Origin: Nansenia antarctica
Lineage: Eukaryota; Chordata; Actinopteri; Argentiniformes; Microstomatidae
Direction: 5' to 3'
DNA length: 64,000 nucleotides
Assembly: GCA_963989245.1 (NCBI GenBank)
Contig: OZ022345.1
Span: 26,339,347 to 26,403,346, forward strand
Shown here: positions 62,985 to 64,000 of the stretch, in pieces
How the letters are laid out: each line of letters opens with the position of its first letter
Position numbering within the stretch: the stretch's first letter is position 1
Program-made: the position numbers and the translations under genes
Notes under the pieces: model-generated
What the model was told of the DNA's origin: nothing
What the model saw: the letters and a program-made list of their open reading frames with translations, nothing else
The model's database searches: none

Positions 62985-63485
62985 GTCAGAGCAATTGCGC
63001 GTCATCTCCCTGTCATCAGAATGATCACGCCCCTTTTTGGGTGAAAGAAGTGTAGAAGTTTGACTGGCGGTCAATGGGAATTTCTGGTCTTCGCTACTTT
63101 ATTCCGATAAAATAAGAAAACCGTAGTGCTTTTTAGATATTAGGAGCCCAAATCCGATGGCCAGTTAGGCAAACTATTATATAGTGTCGTTGCCGATCGA
63201 TGATCGACGTCGTTATATAGAGAAACTTAATGAAATAGGGGTTGATTTATCAGAGCAGTCATATGTCATCTCCCTGTCATCAGGGATTTGTAGTTCTTTG
63301 ATTTGCCGTGTAAATCCCCAGACTGCCCAAATCCGATGGCCAGTCAGGCAGACAATTATATAGTATCGTTGCCGATCAATGATCGACGTCGTTATATGGA
63401 GAACATTTATGAAATAGGCAATGAATGTGTGTCCTTTCAGTCTGCTTCCATCCATGTGGATGAACCACTCGACCCAAAGGCCTGA
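62985..63485 (+). repeat. Tandem duplication of an exon-like module
   Basis: Two adjacent units share 'gtcatctccctgtcatcag', 'caaatccgatggccagt', 'cgttgccgatc' and 'gatcgacgtcgttatat' in the same order (unit 1 about 62985-63250, unit 2 about 63255-63485). Unit 2 is open; unit 1 has an in-frame TAG where unit 2 has CAG. Confidence 0.75.
63294..63485 (+). CDS. Candidate terminal exon, unrecognised
   Basis: After an acceptor-like ATTTGTAG| at 63293 the frame is open to TGA at 63483-63485, about 63 residues. It contains CKSPDCPNPMASQADNYIVS, LPINDRRRYMENIYEIGNE and a short tail. The SLP..RRRY...I..IG pattern recalls segments that occur in large fish transposon-associated proteins, but I cannot name the family. 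It may be a relic exon. Confidence 0.33.
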   Translation, partial: FFDLPCKSPDCPNPMASQADNYIVSLPINDRRRYMENIYEIGNECVSFQSASIHVDEPLDPKA

Positions 63486-64000
63486 GGTGTTGTAGGAGGC
63501 ATGAATATGATTTAGGGGGTATTTAGTATAACAGGCTAATGGGTTTATTGTGAGTTTACTTTGATTGTTTGTTTATTGCCTAGATCACCGTATTGAGAAG
63601 TCATATGGTTATAGGGGGTGATATTGCAAGGTAATTTAAGCACCTGCGCACCTTGCATGGCGGTAATGGAGAGAGAGGGGAGCGATGTATTTTTGTTGAC
63701 CGCATTATACGCATATTCTATACTCATAGTTTGTTATTTTTCTGGTTTTGATCGCTTATGGATTATTTTTGTACGTCGCCAAGTTTGATTGTTCTATTCA
63801 ATAAATGCTCTAAAACGTACTTTTCATCTCAGCGGATTGTTTGGCGCGTCATACAATTACCAGCCCAGACCCTGCTTGTGTCTCTCAGCGACTTTTTACT
63901 TTTGGCTCTATCTATCTATCTCGCTACAGGTGTCATATAACCCTAACCCATATCCTGTCATATAAAAGTACCTTATTGAATCTCCAGGTAATGTATTTCT
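63486..64000. other. Non-coding right edge
   Basis: AATAAA at about 63801 and (TCTA)n at about 63910-63921. No gene supported. Confidence 0.45.

Noticed and set aside
63488..63856. Possible solo LTR (tgt to aca with AATAAA)
   Set aside because: No target duplication or second copy is visible.

Overview
This window is nuclear DNA from a vertebrate, almost certainly a teleost fish; the species cannot be named from sequence alone. The evidence is spliced C2H2 zinc-finger exons of the fish type, a BEL/Pao retrotransposon, Rex1-like and L2-like LINEs, an L1 3' end, a tRNA-derived SINE, many hAT elements, a pogo/Tigger-like pair, and abundant (GT)n, (GATA)n and (TTCA)n repeats. There are no prokaryotic features.

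Host genes are few. (1) A candidate four-exon gene on the + strand (4.33-10.32 kb) has a CRE plus TATA promoter, a short non-coding first exon and three phase-compatible coding exons. The intron sequence flanking the exons is repeated and conserved while the coding parts differ. A decayed Ty3/Gypsy element lies in its third intron. (2) A C2H2 zinc-finger gene on the - strand has an acidic N-terminal exon at 29.6-29.9 kb and its finger exon at 13.87-14.75 kb. The two exons join in frame across an intron of about 14.9 kb that contains a complete, apparently young BEL/Pao element (22.42-29.46 kb). (3) Two weaker exon candidates lie at 49.9-50.07 kb (-) and 63.29-63.49 kb (+).

The rest is nested transposons, and many insertions can be proven by target-site duplications (TSDs). 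0.48-2.93 kb: a hAT with a long transposase ORF. 15.1-21.0 kb: a LINE split by a 5-kb segment with inverted ends that holds another LINE and a 28-bp satellite. 30.26-36.77 kb: a Rex1-like LINE (-) split by two hATs, one of which carries an L1 3' end. 36.77-49.36 kb: a PIF/Harbinger-like pair of ends (TTA TSD) enclosing a LINE, two inverted pogo/Tigger-like copies, a three-level hAT nest and a rearranged hAT. 51.75-62.70 kb: an element with long terminal inverted repeats and TA TSDs, interrupted by an L2-like LINE (itself carrying a hAT), a solo LTR, and a hAT that carries another hAT.

Several insertions are checked by an uninterrupted second copy of the target inside the same window: the hAT in pogo copy 1, and the solo LTR in the long-TIR element. 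The SINE at 7.0 kb shares its 3' tail with the L2-like LINE at 52.0 kb. All coordinates were counted by eye. Family names come from motif recognition, not database searches.
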